Shown here: piece after piece, positions 44,645-52,838 of the stretch
How the letters are laid out: every line of letters starts with the position of its first letter
Position numbering within the stretch: the first letter of the stretch is position 1
Assembly: GCA_963702535.1 (NCBI GenBank)
Contig: CAVPDG010000022.1
Span: 1-64,000 of the forward strand
Direction of reading: 5' to 3'
Source of the DNA: CAVPDG01 sp963702535
GTDB lineage: Bacteria; Chloroflexota; Anaerolineae; Anaerolineales; UBA4823
Length of the DNA: 64,000 nt
Program-made: the position numbers and the translations under genes
Notes under the pieces: model-generated
The model's input: the letters and a program-made list of their open reading frames with translations, nothing else
Told to the model about the DNA's origin: nothing
Databases searched by the model: none

Positions 44645-45550
44645 TCAAGGGATGGTGAAATCTACGATCTTGTCCACACAGGTCCCGCTCGGTCCATTTT
44701 GCGTGCATAGCCGGATCGTTGCCCGCGCCGAGTGCCCGGAATTACCCTCGCCCACAGCCCCGCCAATGTAGCCGGTTGCCCCTACTTTCAGCAAATCTCC
44801 CCCGTAGGGGCATTCCGTGTTGGTGCCCATGAAGGGGGCGTCGTTGCTTTCCGGACCAAACAGCACAACATTGTCAGTCAGGTCATCGATCTTCAGGGTC
44901 ACGGAGTGCCAATCAGCGGTGCCGCTATTGACAATCTTGAAGATGGCGGTTGGTGTATCAATGCAAGTATGCACATTGTCGAAGGACGCCGTAAATAACG
45001 CCCCTGGAGTAGCAGTCGGGGTGGCAGTTGGCGGGGGCGGCGGCGGCGTAATTACCGGCAGAGTGCTCACATTGCCCTCTACCCTGGTTGTCTCGCCCCA
45101 TACCCAGCAGAACTGCCCCGCCTTACCCGGGTTAGCAATGTACCACCACGTGCTGGTGTCATTGCGTCCCCTCACTTCAGATTTCTGCCCGGGCATCAGC
45201 ATCCCCACCGGCGGGTCGTAAATTGTGCTGGGACCCAGCCGGCAGTTGGTGCCCACGTCAGCGCTGATCAACGGGAATGCCGATGTAGCCGTGACAACCG
45301 GTGCGATCGTTGGTGTGAGCGTAGGCGTCCCAGTCGGCGGCAGCGGCGTAAGCGTGGCGGTGGGTTGCGCGTTTGCCGTCATGGTCAGGTTGGCGTCGAT
45401 GGTCTCAGCAGCCTGCGTAAAGTAGACATCCGGTGAGACCTGGGTAGGGGTTGCAGCGCCTCCCGGCAGGTTGCAGGCGCTCAGCGCCAGCAAGCATAGG
45501 ATAACCACCCCCGCAATTCCCCCAGACCACAGCATCCGTTTCGATCGCAT
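44645..45550 (-). CDS. Lipoprotein with SH3b-like and Ig-like domains
   Basis: 301 residues. Lipobox LLALSAC (about residue 26), a Pro/Thr linker, an SH3b-like segment (about 95-155, GTNCRLGPSTIYDPPVG, WWYIANPGKAGQFCWVWG) and a C-terminal Ig-like beta domain with paired Cys. Same-strand partner of the two NBR1-domain lipoproteins and shares the AATPTQVSPDVYFTQAAETI-type opening. Probably a surface-binding protein. Confidence 0.8.
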   Translation of the reverse strand: MRSKRMLWSGGIAGVVILCLLALSACNLPGGAATPTQVSPDVYFTQAAETIDANLTMTANAQPTATLTPLPPTGTPTLTPTIAPVVTATSAFPLISADVGTNCRLGPSTIYDPPVGMLMPGQKSEVRGRNDTSTWWYIANPGKAGQFCWVWGETTRVEGNVSTLPVITPPPPPPTATPTATPGALFTASFDNVHTCIDTPTAIFKIVNSGTADWHSVTLKIDDLTDNVVLFGPESNDAPFMGTNTECPYGGDLLKVGATGYIGGAVGEGNSGHSARATIRLCTQNGPSGTCVDKIVDFTIP

Positions 45551-45705
45551 TTCTCCTCCAGGATTAAGTGCCTTTGGTAGAGTTTACATCGAGTTAATTG
45601 AAAAAGCAACACTCGAGTAGGGTCGGGCTCTTATTAAGACGAAAACCCGCCCCTGCCTGTTCCCAGATGCAGAGACGGAGTAGCCTGGTCAGTTGGCTGC
45701 CGGCT

Positions 45706-47079
45706 TCAATGGGCGATCGTCAGCAGCTCGAGCGGCATCCTGCCGGCGCTCTTGAGCAAAGTCGCCTGCATCGACCACGGTCCGCTCCACGTCACCTGGA
45801 CGGGTCTCACCTGCCCCAGCAGGTCTTCCTCCGCTTCGACGAAGACCAGTTTATTGGTGGGCGTGCGCCCCTTCCACCTGCCGCGCACTTTCTCCTCGAA
45901 GAGCACGTCCACCACCTGCCCCAGGTAGCGGGCATTGATCTCAGCCACGATGCGCTCCTGCTGTTCCTCCAGCAGCCGGAAACGCCGCCATTTTTCCGCT
46001 TCGGGCACATCGTCGGGCATGCGGCGCTCGGCGACCGTGCCGGGTCTGGGCGAATAGCGCGCCAGGTGCGCCACATCCAGCCGCAGCTCCTCCAGCAGGT
46101 CATAGGTACGCTGGAAGCGCTCCTCGCTCTCGCCGGGGAAGCCCACGATGATATCAGTGGCGATCGATATCCCTGGAAAATCAGCCCCTCCCAGCCGCTC
46201 GCGGATCTTAGCCACCAGCCGGCGATAATCACCGGCAGTGTAGCCGCGTTTCATCTCTTCCAGCACCTGGTCATCGCCCGCCTGCACCGGCACCTCGATA
46301 TGTGGCATCACTTTCGGCAGTTCCGCTACCGCATCCAACAGCTCATCTGTCATCCAGTTGGGATGCGAGGTCAGGAAGCGGATGCGCTCCAAGCCGTCGA
46401 TCGGGTGGATGGCGCGCAGCAGTCCCGCCAGGCTGGGACCATCGGACACATCCTTGCCATAGCGGTCCACGATCTGCCCCAGCAGCGTGACCTCCTTGAC
46501 TCCTTGCGCCACGAGCGAGCGCACCTCACCGGCGATCTCCCCCACCGGGCGGCTGCGCTCCACGCCGCGCCGGTATGGGATGATGCAGAATGTGCAGGCA
46601 TGCGAGCAGCCCAGCACAACCGGCACGTGCGCCGAGACCAACGCCCCGCGCTCGTGCAGCGGCAGCATAAGTCCATCATCCATCGCGCCAAAGCGCCTCT
46701 CCGTCTCTGCCTGCTCCAACTGGCGGCTTTCATCCTGCGTCAGGAACGCTACCAACGGACCGGGATCAGATGGCGGCGAAAAAACGTCTACAAAAGGAAA
46801 GCGTTTTTTGAGATGGTCATAACCCTTAACGCCAACCAGGCAGCCCATCAGGTTGATCACCAGTCCAGGGTGCTTGTCCTTCAGCGGGCGCAGATTGTGC
46901 AGGTGACCGATCGCCTTGTCTTCGGCGCTCTGGCGCACGACGCAGGTGTTCAACACCAGCACGTCAGCTTCCTCCACGCCTTTTGCCGCCTGGTAGCCCA
47001 GCCCTTCCAGGGCAGATGCCACGCGCATCAAATCGGCTACGTTCATCTGGCAGCCTTCTGTCCAAATGTGATATTTCAT
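45706..47079 (-). CDS. miaB: tRNA-2-methylthio-N6-isopentenyladenosine synthase
   Basis: 457 residues from ATG 47079. The N-terminal UPF0004 domain has GCQMN, NTCVVR and INLMGCLVG with its three Cys. The radical-SAM motif is GCSHACTFCIIPYRRGVERSRP, with DIIVGFPGE further on. The TRAM domain lies at the C-terminus (VVDVLFEEKVRGRWKGRTPTNKLVF). It adds the methylthio group at A37 of tRNA. A single gene on the minus strand, divergent from lysW. Confidence 0.93.
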   Translation of the reverse strand: MKYHIWTEGCQMNVADLMRVASALEGLGYQAAKGVEEADVLVLNTCVVRQSAEDKAIGHLHNLRPLKDKHPGLVINLMGCLVGVKGYDHLKKRFPFVDVFSPPSDPGPLVAFLTQDESRQLEQAETERRFGAMDDGLMLPLHERGALVSAHVPVVLGCSHACTFCIIPYRRGVERSRPVGEIAGEVRSLVAQGVKEVTLLGQIVDRYGKDVSDGPSLAGLLRAIHPIDGLERIRFLTSHPNWMTDELLDAVAELPKVMPHIEVPVQAGDDQVLEEMKRGYTAGDYRRLVAKIRERLGGADFPGISIATDIIVGFPGESEERFQRTYDLLEELRLDVAHLARYSPRPGTVAERRMPDDVPEAEKWRRFRLLEEQQERIVAEINARYLGQVVDVLFEEKVRGRWKGRTPTNKLVFVEAEEDLLGQVRPVQVTWSGPWSMQATLLKSAGRMPLELLTIAH

Positions 47080-47227
47080 GTCCAATATTATAACATTTAG
47101 GCGTTACGCAATTGTGACGAGATGATCCCCGCGCTCCATTTCTGGGGCTTTCTTCACCGAGAACCTTAAGTCCCCGGGCTATTAATCAAACATTAATCTC
47201 GGCGCTCAATATTCCTCAATATTCTTG

Positions 47228-47255
47228 TTGACATTTTGACAAACTGTGCTAATAT
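47228..47255 (+). promoter_or_regulatory. Promoter of the lysWXJ operon
   Basis: TTGACA (47228-47233) and TAATAT (47250-47255) are separated by 16 bases. Transcription would start near 47262, leaving a leader of about 180 nt before lysW that includes an intrinsic terminator. Confidence 0.75.
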
Positions 47256-47265
47256 TTTTGCCAAT

Positions 47266-47349
47266 ATGCCCGCCTTGCCTGTCTACTTGCGCTTGCGTCC
47301 CTTCCCCCCGGGGTCTCTCAAGAGAGGGTTAAGGCGCGTCTTGGCATAG
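47266..47349 (+). other. Possible leader peptide of the lysWXJ operon
   Basis: A 27-residue reading frame runs from ATG 47266, within a few bases of the predicted transcription start, to TAG 47347-47349. It would be translated as a leaderless mRNA. It is rich in Leu, Arg and Pro and contains one Lys (AAG at 47320-47322, followed by Arg). The Lys codon lies exactly where the early hairpin and the antiterminator strand meet. Leader-peptide attenuation of lysine genes has been reported in Thermus. Support here is only positional. Confidence 0.35.
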
Positions 47350-47380
47350 ATAATCGTTAAATTGTTCGTTCTGGCGCTAG

Positions 47381-47412
47381 AGGACCTCTCTTCATCGATG
47401 AGGTCCTTTTTT
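47381..47412 (+). terminator. Intrinsic terminator in the lysWXJ leader (attenuator)
   Basis: AGGACCTC (47381-47388) pairs with GAGGTCCT (47400-47407), followed by a run of six T (47407-47412). It lies 32 bases before the lysW start, with no upstream same-strand gene, so it can only act on lysWXJ. A competing strand, AAGAGAGG (47320-47327), can pair perfectly with CCTCTCTT (47385-47392) and would remove the left arm. Confidence 0.8.
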
Positions 47413-47443
47413 GTTATCTACAAATCTTTAGGAGGAAGAAGAT

Positions 47444-47611
47444 ATGACTGCAAACTGTCCTGAATGTGACGCCCAAATGAATTTGGTTGATGTCGTCAAA
47501 GGCGAGATCGTTGTGTGTCCAGATTGTGGCGTGGACCTGGAGGTAATGGAGATCCAGCCTGAGATAAACCTCGCCCTCGCCCCTATGGAAGCTGAAGATT
47601 GGGGCGAATAA
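47444..47611 (+). CDS. lysW: LysW amino-group carrier protein
   Basis: 55-residue acidic protein below usual length limits, preceded by GGAGG at 47431-47435. Zinc-finger CPEC near the N-terminus and CPDC further on, and a C-terminus ending EDWGE, whose terminal Glu gamma-carboxyl carries the growing substrate. It protects the amino group of alpha-aminoadipate in the AAA lysine route. Followed directly by lysX, lysJ. Confidence 0.97.
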   Translation: MTANCPECDAQMNLVDVVKGEIVVCPDCGVDLEVMEIQPEINLALAPMEAEDWGE

Positions 47612-47675
47612 AGCTCCCGGATGCTCGCTCCCGGACCCAAAACTCGATACCTACTATCCGCGAGGAGAAAAAACC

Positions 47676-48575
47676 TTGAAAATCGGCGTGCTTTACTCAC
47701 GTATTCGTGTTGAAGAAAAATGGCTATTTGAGGCGCTTGAGAAACGCGGCGTGGACTACGATCGCCTGGACGACCGCGAAGTCGTATTTGACCTGAGGGA
47801 TCCGGGCCCCTGGCAAGCATACAGCGTAGTATTGGAACGTAGCCTCTCTTATACCCGCGGTCTTTATGCGGTGCAGGTGCTGAACCGCTGGGGAATACCT
47901 ACTGTAAACAGCGCAGCCGTTTCTGCTACCTGTGGGGATAAGTTATTGACTTCCTCGGCGTTGCAGGCTGCGGGCGTACCCCAGCCTCGCGTCATTCTGG
48001 CATTCACGCCTGAATCCGCGCTCCAGGCAATGGAGATGCTGGGCTATCCGGTGGTGTTGAAGCCGGTTGTCGGTTCCTGGGGCAGGTTAGTCTCCAAGGT
48101 AAATGACCGTGAGGCTGCAAGTGCCCTGCTTGAGCATCGGGACGTTCTGGGAAATTACCAGCAGCAGGTTTACTATATCCAGGAGCACATCCGCAAGCCG
48201 GGGCGCGACATCCGCGCCTTTGTGATCGACGAGGAGACGATCGCGGCCATCTACCGCACATCAGACAATTTCATCACCAACACTGCCCGGGGTGGGACCG
48301 CGATGAATTGTCCGGTGACGCCCGACCTTAACGCCATATGCCTGGCTGCCGCCCAGGCTGTCGGAGGCGGCGCGTTGGCGATCGATCTCCTGGAGGACCC
48401 CGATCGAGGTTTCTTGGTAAACGAGGTCAATCATACGATGGAATTCCATGCTTCAGCGCCTGCCACAGGCGTCGATATTCCGGGTAGGGTTATCGACTAC
48501 GCCATGAGCATCGCTGGGAGGTTGACCATCCGCTCTGCAATATATGCCTGCCCCATTGTACGCACAGGCAGATGA
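47676..48575 (+). CDS. lysX: LysW-alpha-aminoadipate ligase
   Basis: 299-residue ATP-grasp ligase from TTG 47676, with GAGGAG nearby. It joins the alpha-amino group of alpha-aminoadipate to LysW. Core blocks are PVVLKPVVGSWGRLVSKVND for the ATP-binding lysine region, QEHIRKPGRDIRAFVIDEE, NTARGGTAMNCPV and the metal-site FLVNEVNHTMEFHA. Order and spacing match LysX/RimK-like enzymes. The last 15 residues look less conserved. Confidence 0.93.
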   Translation: MKIGVLYSRIRVEEKWLFEALEKRGVDYDRLDDREVVFDLRDPGPWQAYSVVLERSLSYTRGLYAVQVLNRWGIPTVNSAAVSATCGDKLLTSSALQAAGVPQPRVILAFTPESALQAMEMLGYPVVLKPVVGSWGRLVSKVNDREAASALLEHRDVLGNYQQQVYYIQEHIRKPGRDIRAFVIDEETIAAIYRTSDNFITNTARGGTAMNCPVTPDLNAICLAAAQAVGGGALAIDLLEDPDRGFLVNEVNHTMEFHASAPATGVDIPGRVIDYAMSIAGRLTIRSAIYACPIVRTGR

Positions 48576-48596
48576 TATTCCTCTTCAGGTAAGCTC

Positions 48597-49778
48597 GTGA
48601 TTGATTTAATGAACGTAATCGAGCAGGAAGATCGCTATACGTCTGGGCTTTACACCAAGCGACCGGTCGTGATTGAGCGCGGCAGCGGTGCTCATTTGTG
48701 GGATATCGATGGAAAAGAATACATCGATTGCGTTGGAGGGCAGGGAACCGCTAACGTAGGTCATGCCAATCCCTTCGTGGCAGAAGCCATTTCACGGCAG
48801 GCCGGTGTGCTGATCTCGTGCCCCGAAATGTTTTATAATAGCCGCCGCTCTGCGCTCGCCGAAAAACTGGTCAGTATTTCTCCCGCCGGATTGGATCGGG
48901 TTTATCTATGCAACTCCGGCACGGAAGCCATCGAAGCGGCGATCAAATTTGCCCGCCTCAAAACCGGGCGCACCGAGCTGGTGGCTGCCATGCGCGGCTT
49001 CCACGGGCGCACCCTGGGCGCCCTTTCTGCCACCTGGGAGAAAAAGTACCGCGAGCCTTTTGAGCCGCTGGTGCCAGGCGTTCGGCACATCCCCTACAAC
49101 GACGTGCCCGCCCTGGAAACAGCCATCACCGAGAGCACAGCCGGGGTTATCCTGGAAGTGGTGCAGGGAGAGGGCGGCGTCCGCCCAGCGACAACGGGAT
49201 TCCTGCTGGAGGCGCAAAGGTTGTGCCGCCAGAGAGGCGCATTGCTCATCATCGATGAGGTCCAGACCGGCTTTGGGCGCACAGGCAAGATGTTCGCCTG
49301 CCAGCATAGCGGTCTGCAGCCAGATATCCTCTGTGTGGCGAAATCGATCGGCGGCGGCATCCCCATGGGCGCTGTTCTTTTTGGGGAGCGTGTTGGAAAG
49401 CTGCCTTCCCAGGTGCATGGCTCGACCTTCGGCGGGAACCCCTTAGCCTGTGCCGCAGCGCTCGCGGCGATCAACTATATCCTGGATAACCACCTCGCAG
49501 AACAATCTGCTGAGCTGGGGAACTGGTTCATCAACCGGCTGGCGCAGATACGCTCGCCACTGATCCGCGAAGTCCGCGGTCTGGGTTTGATGGTCGGGAT
49601 CGAGCTCAAGCAGAAAGTTACGCCTTACTTGATGGAATTAATGGATAGGGGTGTGCTGGCATTGCCAGCGGGGCTCACGGTGATGCGCTTTCTGCCCCCA
49701 CTGGTAATTACTCGCCAGGATCTTGTTGTCGTGTCTGATTATGTCGAAGAGGTGCTCAGCCGTCCGTTGCCAGAGTAG
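48597..49778 (+). CDS. lysJ: LysW-gamma-L-lysine aminotransferase
   Basis: 393-residue class-III PLP aminotransferase from GTG 48597 (AGG seven bases upstream; ATG four codons later is possible). It transfers the amino group to LysW-bound aminoadipate semialdehyde. NSGTEAIEAAIKFAR forms the PLP phosphate region, LIIDEVQTGFGRTGKMFA carries the Asp contacting the ring, and the Schiff-base Lys is in CVAKSIGGGIPMGA. Acetylornithine aminotransferases look similar; the lysW/lysX context decides the name. Confidence 0.93.
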   Translation: MIDLMNVIEQEDRYTSGLYTKRPVVIERGSGAHLWDIDGKEYIDCVGGQGTANVGHANPFVAEAISRQAGVLISCPEMFYNSRRSALAEKLVSISPAGLDRVYLCNSGTEAIEAAIKFARLKTGRTELVAAMRGFHGRTLGALSATWEKKYREPFEPLVPGVRHIPYNDVPALETAITESTAGVILEVVQGEGGVRPATTGFLLEAQRLCRQRGALLIIDEVQTGFGRTGKMFACQHSGLQPDILCVAKSIGGGIPMGAVLFGERVGKLPSQVHGSTFGGNPLACAAALAAINYILDNHLAEQSAELGNWFINRLAQIRSPLIREVRGLGLMVGIELKQKVTPYLMELMDRGVLALPAGLTVMRFLPPLVITRQDLVVVSDYVEEVLSRPLPE

Positions 49779-49805
49779 AAGCGGCGCAATCGCTGGTCGG
49801 ATCGC

Positions 49806-50864
49806 TCAAGCATCTCCGGGGCATAGTGTGGATAGAACGCTCGTCAGTACCTGCACCGAACGCCTGTATTCCTCCAGCACCAGGTGCTCGCCGGGGGTAT
49901 GGTCGAGCGCCGAATCCCCCGGACCATAGGCAACCGCCGGGCAGCTCCAGGCTGGAGCGACAATGTTCAAATCGGCGGTGCCGGTCTTGACCACAAAACC
50001 CGGTGAGCCACCTACCTGGCGGATCCCTGCCAGGAATGCTCGCACCAGGGGTGTGTTCTTCTCAGCCTGGTATGCCGGAATAGCAAAACTGGCAGGCGTT
50101 CGCTCAGCCTCTGGGGCGATCTCAGCCAGGCGCTGGAACCAATCCTCGGGGGTCATTCCCGGCGGCAGCCGGACCCCCACCCGCAACCTGGCCCATTCAG
50201 TGAACCCGTCGCTGCCCGAGTCAAATCCCCTCAGCGAAGGGCTTACCTGATCGAAGACCCGCTCACGCCCTGTATTGAACGCCCTGCTCCAACCCTGGAT
50301 CGCCTTCCAGGCTTCGACTGCCGCCTCACAGGCGTTCAGCGCTTGTGCAGCCGGGTGAGCAGTTGGCTGGCGCAAAGTATATCAACCTATCGCACTTCCC
50401 TTGTAGCCCAGGGTGACCCGTTCCCAACGCGACGGCTCGCCGATGATGGCGTATTCTGGGCGATACTGGTCGACGATAAAACGCGCCCCTGCTGAATCGC
50501 TCTCCTCATCCACCGCCCCGATCAGGACAATTTGCCAGCCGGGGATGGCGCCCAAGCCCGCAGCAGTATCCACGAAAGCCGCCAGTGGACCTTTGGCGTC
50601 CACCGAGCCGCGGCCGTAAAGTTTCCCGCCTTCCACCCGCGCTGCAATCTCGCCCGGCACAGTATCGATGTGACCCAGCAAGACGAACTGGCGCCTCCCA
50701 TCTCCTAAAATCCCAACGGCATTGCCGACCGGATCAACAAACGCCCTGGAGTAGCCTAATTCCTGCATGCGCCCCACCAGCCAGGCAACCGCCTCCCCTT
50801 CTTGTCCGCTAGGGCTGTAATGCTCGACCAATCCTAACAGAGTGGCATACTCATCCATGCCCAT
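49806..50864 (-). CDS. lysK: LysW-lysine hydrolase, interrupted by an in-frame TGA
   Basis: M20-family metallopeptidase that releases lysine from LysW. First part: VLLGHIDTVPGEI with metal-binding His and Asp, GRGSVDAKGPLAAF, and GAVDEESDSAGARF with the catalytic Glu. Second part: TGTADLNIVAP, GPGDSALDHTPGEHLVLEEY with the last His ligand. Both parts are in the same frame but separated by a TGA at 50382-50384 after LGYKGSAIG. Either a nonsense change or two compensating indels (a nearby frame reads RLIY, which fits the family better) explain it. Total about 352 codons. The start shares TGATG with the lysZ stop. Confidence 0.87.
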
Positions 50865-51667
50865 CAGGCGATCACCGTGCCTTTTCCTGCCAGAGCCCTG
50901 GAAATGGGGTCCTCCACCCGTCCGTCGGCGATCACTACTTGTTTGACCCCGCCCTGCAATGCCTCCTCAGCTCCCAGGACTTTCTTCTTCATCCGGCCCT
51001 GGGCGTACTCCAGCGCTTGGGGCAGGTGCTGGCGAGAAAGGCTGTCGATCAGGCTGCTCTCGTCGGGAAAATTCCGCATCAATCCGGGCGCCGCGGTCAG
51101 CAAAATCAGGCTCTCGGCCTGCAGCGCCGCGGCGATCATCGCTGCGGCACGATCGGCGTCTACATTGAGGGCTTCTCCAGCCGGGCTGATGGCTAGCGGA
51201 GCTATCACCGGCAGGTAGCCCTGCTCAAGGAGTGTTCTCAACAGCATCTCATTCACCTGCTCCACCTTGCCGGTGAAATCATCCCGGATCACTTTGCGCT
51301 TTCCATCCTCAATCACCTGAACGGTTGCCTTCCGCGTGGCGGTCATCAGCCGGCCATCCAGCCCGCTCAGTCCGATGGCGTTCACGCCCAGGGATTGAAT
51401 TTGCTCGACCAGGAGCGAGTTCACCTTGCCATTTACCGCCATCAAAAAGATTTCGAGCGTGCCGCGATCCGTGTAGCGTGAGGTATAGCCCGAAGGCGAG
51501 GTCAAGAAGCGCGGCGGAGAGCCAAGTTTTTCGCCCAGGTCATTTGCCTCCGCTGAGCCGCCGTGCACCATTACCAGCTGCTTCCCTTGAGCCAACAAAG
51601 CTGCCGTATCCCGGCATACTGCCCCAAAATCCACCCCCTCGGTACCACCGATCTTCACAACGATCAT
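50864..51667 (-). CDS. lysZ: LysW-aminoadipate kinase
   Basis: 267-residue amino-acid kinase of the ArgB/LysZ type. N-terminal phosphate loop VVKIGGTEGVDF, MVHGGSAEANDLGEKLG, then SPAGEALNVDADRAAAMIA and LILLTAAPGLMRNFPDE for the nucleotide side. It phosphorylates the delta-carboxyl of LysW-bound aminoadipate. The gene is 28 bases downstream of lysY and coupled to lysK. Confidence 0.94.
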   Translation of the reverse strand: MIVVKIGGTEGVDFGAVCRDTAALLAQGKQLVMVHGGSAEANDLGEKLGSPPRFLTSPSGYTSRYTDRGTLEIFLMAVNGKVNSLLVEQIQSLGVNAIGLSGLDGRLMTATRKATVQVIEDGKRKVIRDDFTGKVEQVNEMLLRTLLEQGYLPVIAPLAISPAGEALNVDADRAAAMIAAALQAESLILLTAAPGLMRNFPDESSLIDSLSRQHLPQALEYAQGRMKKKVLGAEEALQGGVKQVVIADGRVEDPISRALAGKGTVIA

Positions 51668-51695
51668 TGCCTGGTCTCCTCAAATACCCGGTGAG

Positions 51696-52730
51696 TTATA
51701 TGGGATGCAGCCCCGAAAAATCCATGCCGAGTGTTTCCTCCCAGCCGAACATCAGGTTCATGCTCTGCACTGCCGAGCCCGCCGCGCCTTTCATCAAGTT
51801 ATCGATGGCGCACATCGCAACGACATGCCCGCTGGCGGCATCCAGCTCGAATCCCAGGTCGGCGTAATTGGAGCCTGCCAGGATTTTCGGCTCAGGCGCC
51901 CGGTAAACGCCGCGCTGCTCTTTCACCACGCGGATGAAAGGGTTCTCGGCAGCCAGTTGGCGGTACGCTTTCCACAGATCCTTATTGCCAATCCCTGGCT
52001 TCACCTGGGCATGAGCCGTCGCCAGCACGCCGCGCACCAGGTCCACCGAGGTGATCGTCAGGATTACATTCTCCAACTGGAGCTCCTGGATGACTTCGCC
52101 AGTGTGCCGGTGCCCGGTTGGGGAGAAGGTGCGGATCACCCCGCTGCGTTCGGGGTGATGCGAGCCGGGATTGCCCTCTGCCCCGCCCTCCGAGGAACCC
52201 ACCTTTATCTCGACGATCACCTGTTGCTGCCGGTCGATCAGGTCATACTTCACCAGCGGCAGCAGAGCCAGGATGCTCGCCGTGGCATTGCACCCCACCC
52301 CGCTGATGTAATTCGCCTGGTACATCTCGCTGCGGTGCAATTCCGGGAGTCCGTAAATAAAACGAGTAAGCCACTTGTGTGAAGCGTGCGCTTTCCCGTA
52401 CCAGCGTTCGTAGTCTGCGGCGCTTCGCAGACGGAAATCGGCAGAAAGGTCAATGACGCGCGGGGCGAGTGCGACATACTGCTCGATCTTGCGCTGCGCC
52501 TCGCCGTGCGGCAGCGCCAACAACAGCAAATCACACGGCTGGACCATCTCCGGGCTACTGAACTGCAAAGCCGTTCGCTTGCGCAGATTGGGATGGACCT
52601 GATATACATACTCGCCAAGGTGGCTGCGCGAGCTCACTTGCGCCACGTCAACTTCAGGATGGGCGTCCAGCAGGCGGAGTAACTCGCCTCCTGTATAGCC
52701 GGATCCGCCAAGGATGCTTGCCTCGATCAT
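51696..52730 (-). CDS. lysY: LysW-aminoadipate semialdehyde dehydrogenase
   Basis: 344-residue ArgC-like reductase from ATG 52730 with GGAGG upstream. Dinucleotide fold ILGGSGYTGGELLRLL, catalytic Cys in SGVGCNATASILALLP (about residue 147), and the His in EGNPGSHHPERSGVIRTFSPTGH. It reduces the LysW-bound acyl phosphate to the semialdehyde. First gene of the leftward lysY-Z-K operon, which converges on lysWXJ. Confidence 0.94.
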   Translation of the reverse strand: MIEASILGGSGYTGGELLRLLDAHPEVDVAQVSSRSHLGEYVYQVHPNLRKRTALQFSSPEMVQPCDLLLLALPHGEAQRKIEQYVALAPRVIDLSADFRLRSAADYERWYGKAHASHKWLTRFIYGLPELHRSEMYQANYISGVGCNATASILALLPLVKYDLIDRQQQVIVEIKVGSSEGGAEGNPGSHHPERSGVIRTFSPTGHRHTGEVIQELQLENVILTITSVDLVRGVLATAHAQVKPGIGNKDLWKAYRQLAAENPFIRVVKEQRGVYRAPEPKILAGSNYADLGFELDAASGHVVAMCAIDNLMKGAAGSAVQSMNLMFGWEETLGMDFSGLHPI

Positions 52731-52838
52731 ACGAGCCTCCTGCAAAGATGATTACGCCTGCAACCCTGCACCATTCGAGCGACAAGATACACCATTCTAA
52801 TCCAAATTCCCCTTTTACATGATGATACAATTGCCGCC

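Noticed and set aside
45598..47100. Long plus-strand ORF of 500 codons
   Set aside because: Antisense of miaB, which has all radical-SAM and TRAM motifs on the minus strand.
47256..47443. Lysine riboswitch (L-box) in the lysW leader
   Set aside because: The leader is about 120 nt before the terminator, shorter than an L-box, and none of its conserved blocks could be found.
50382..50384. Selenocysteine or recoded TGA in lysK and in the MFS gene (54636-54638)
   Set aside because: No catalytic Cys is expected at either place, no SECIS-like hairpin is evident, and surrounding genes show many sequencing-type indels.
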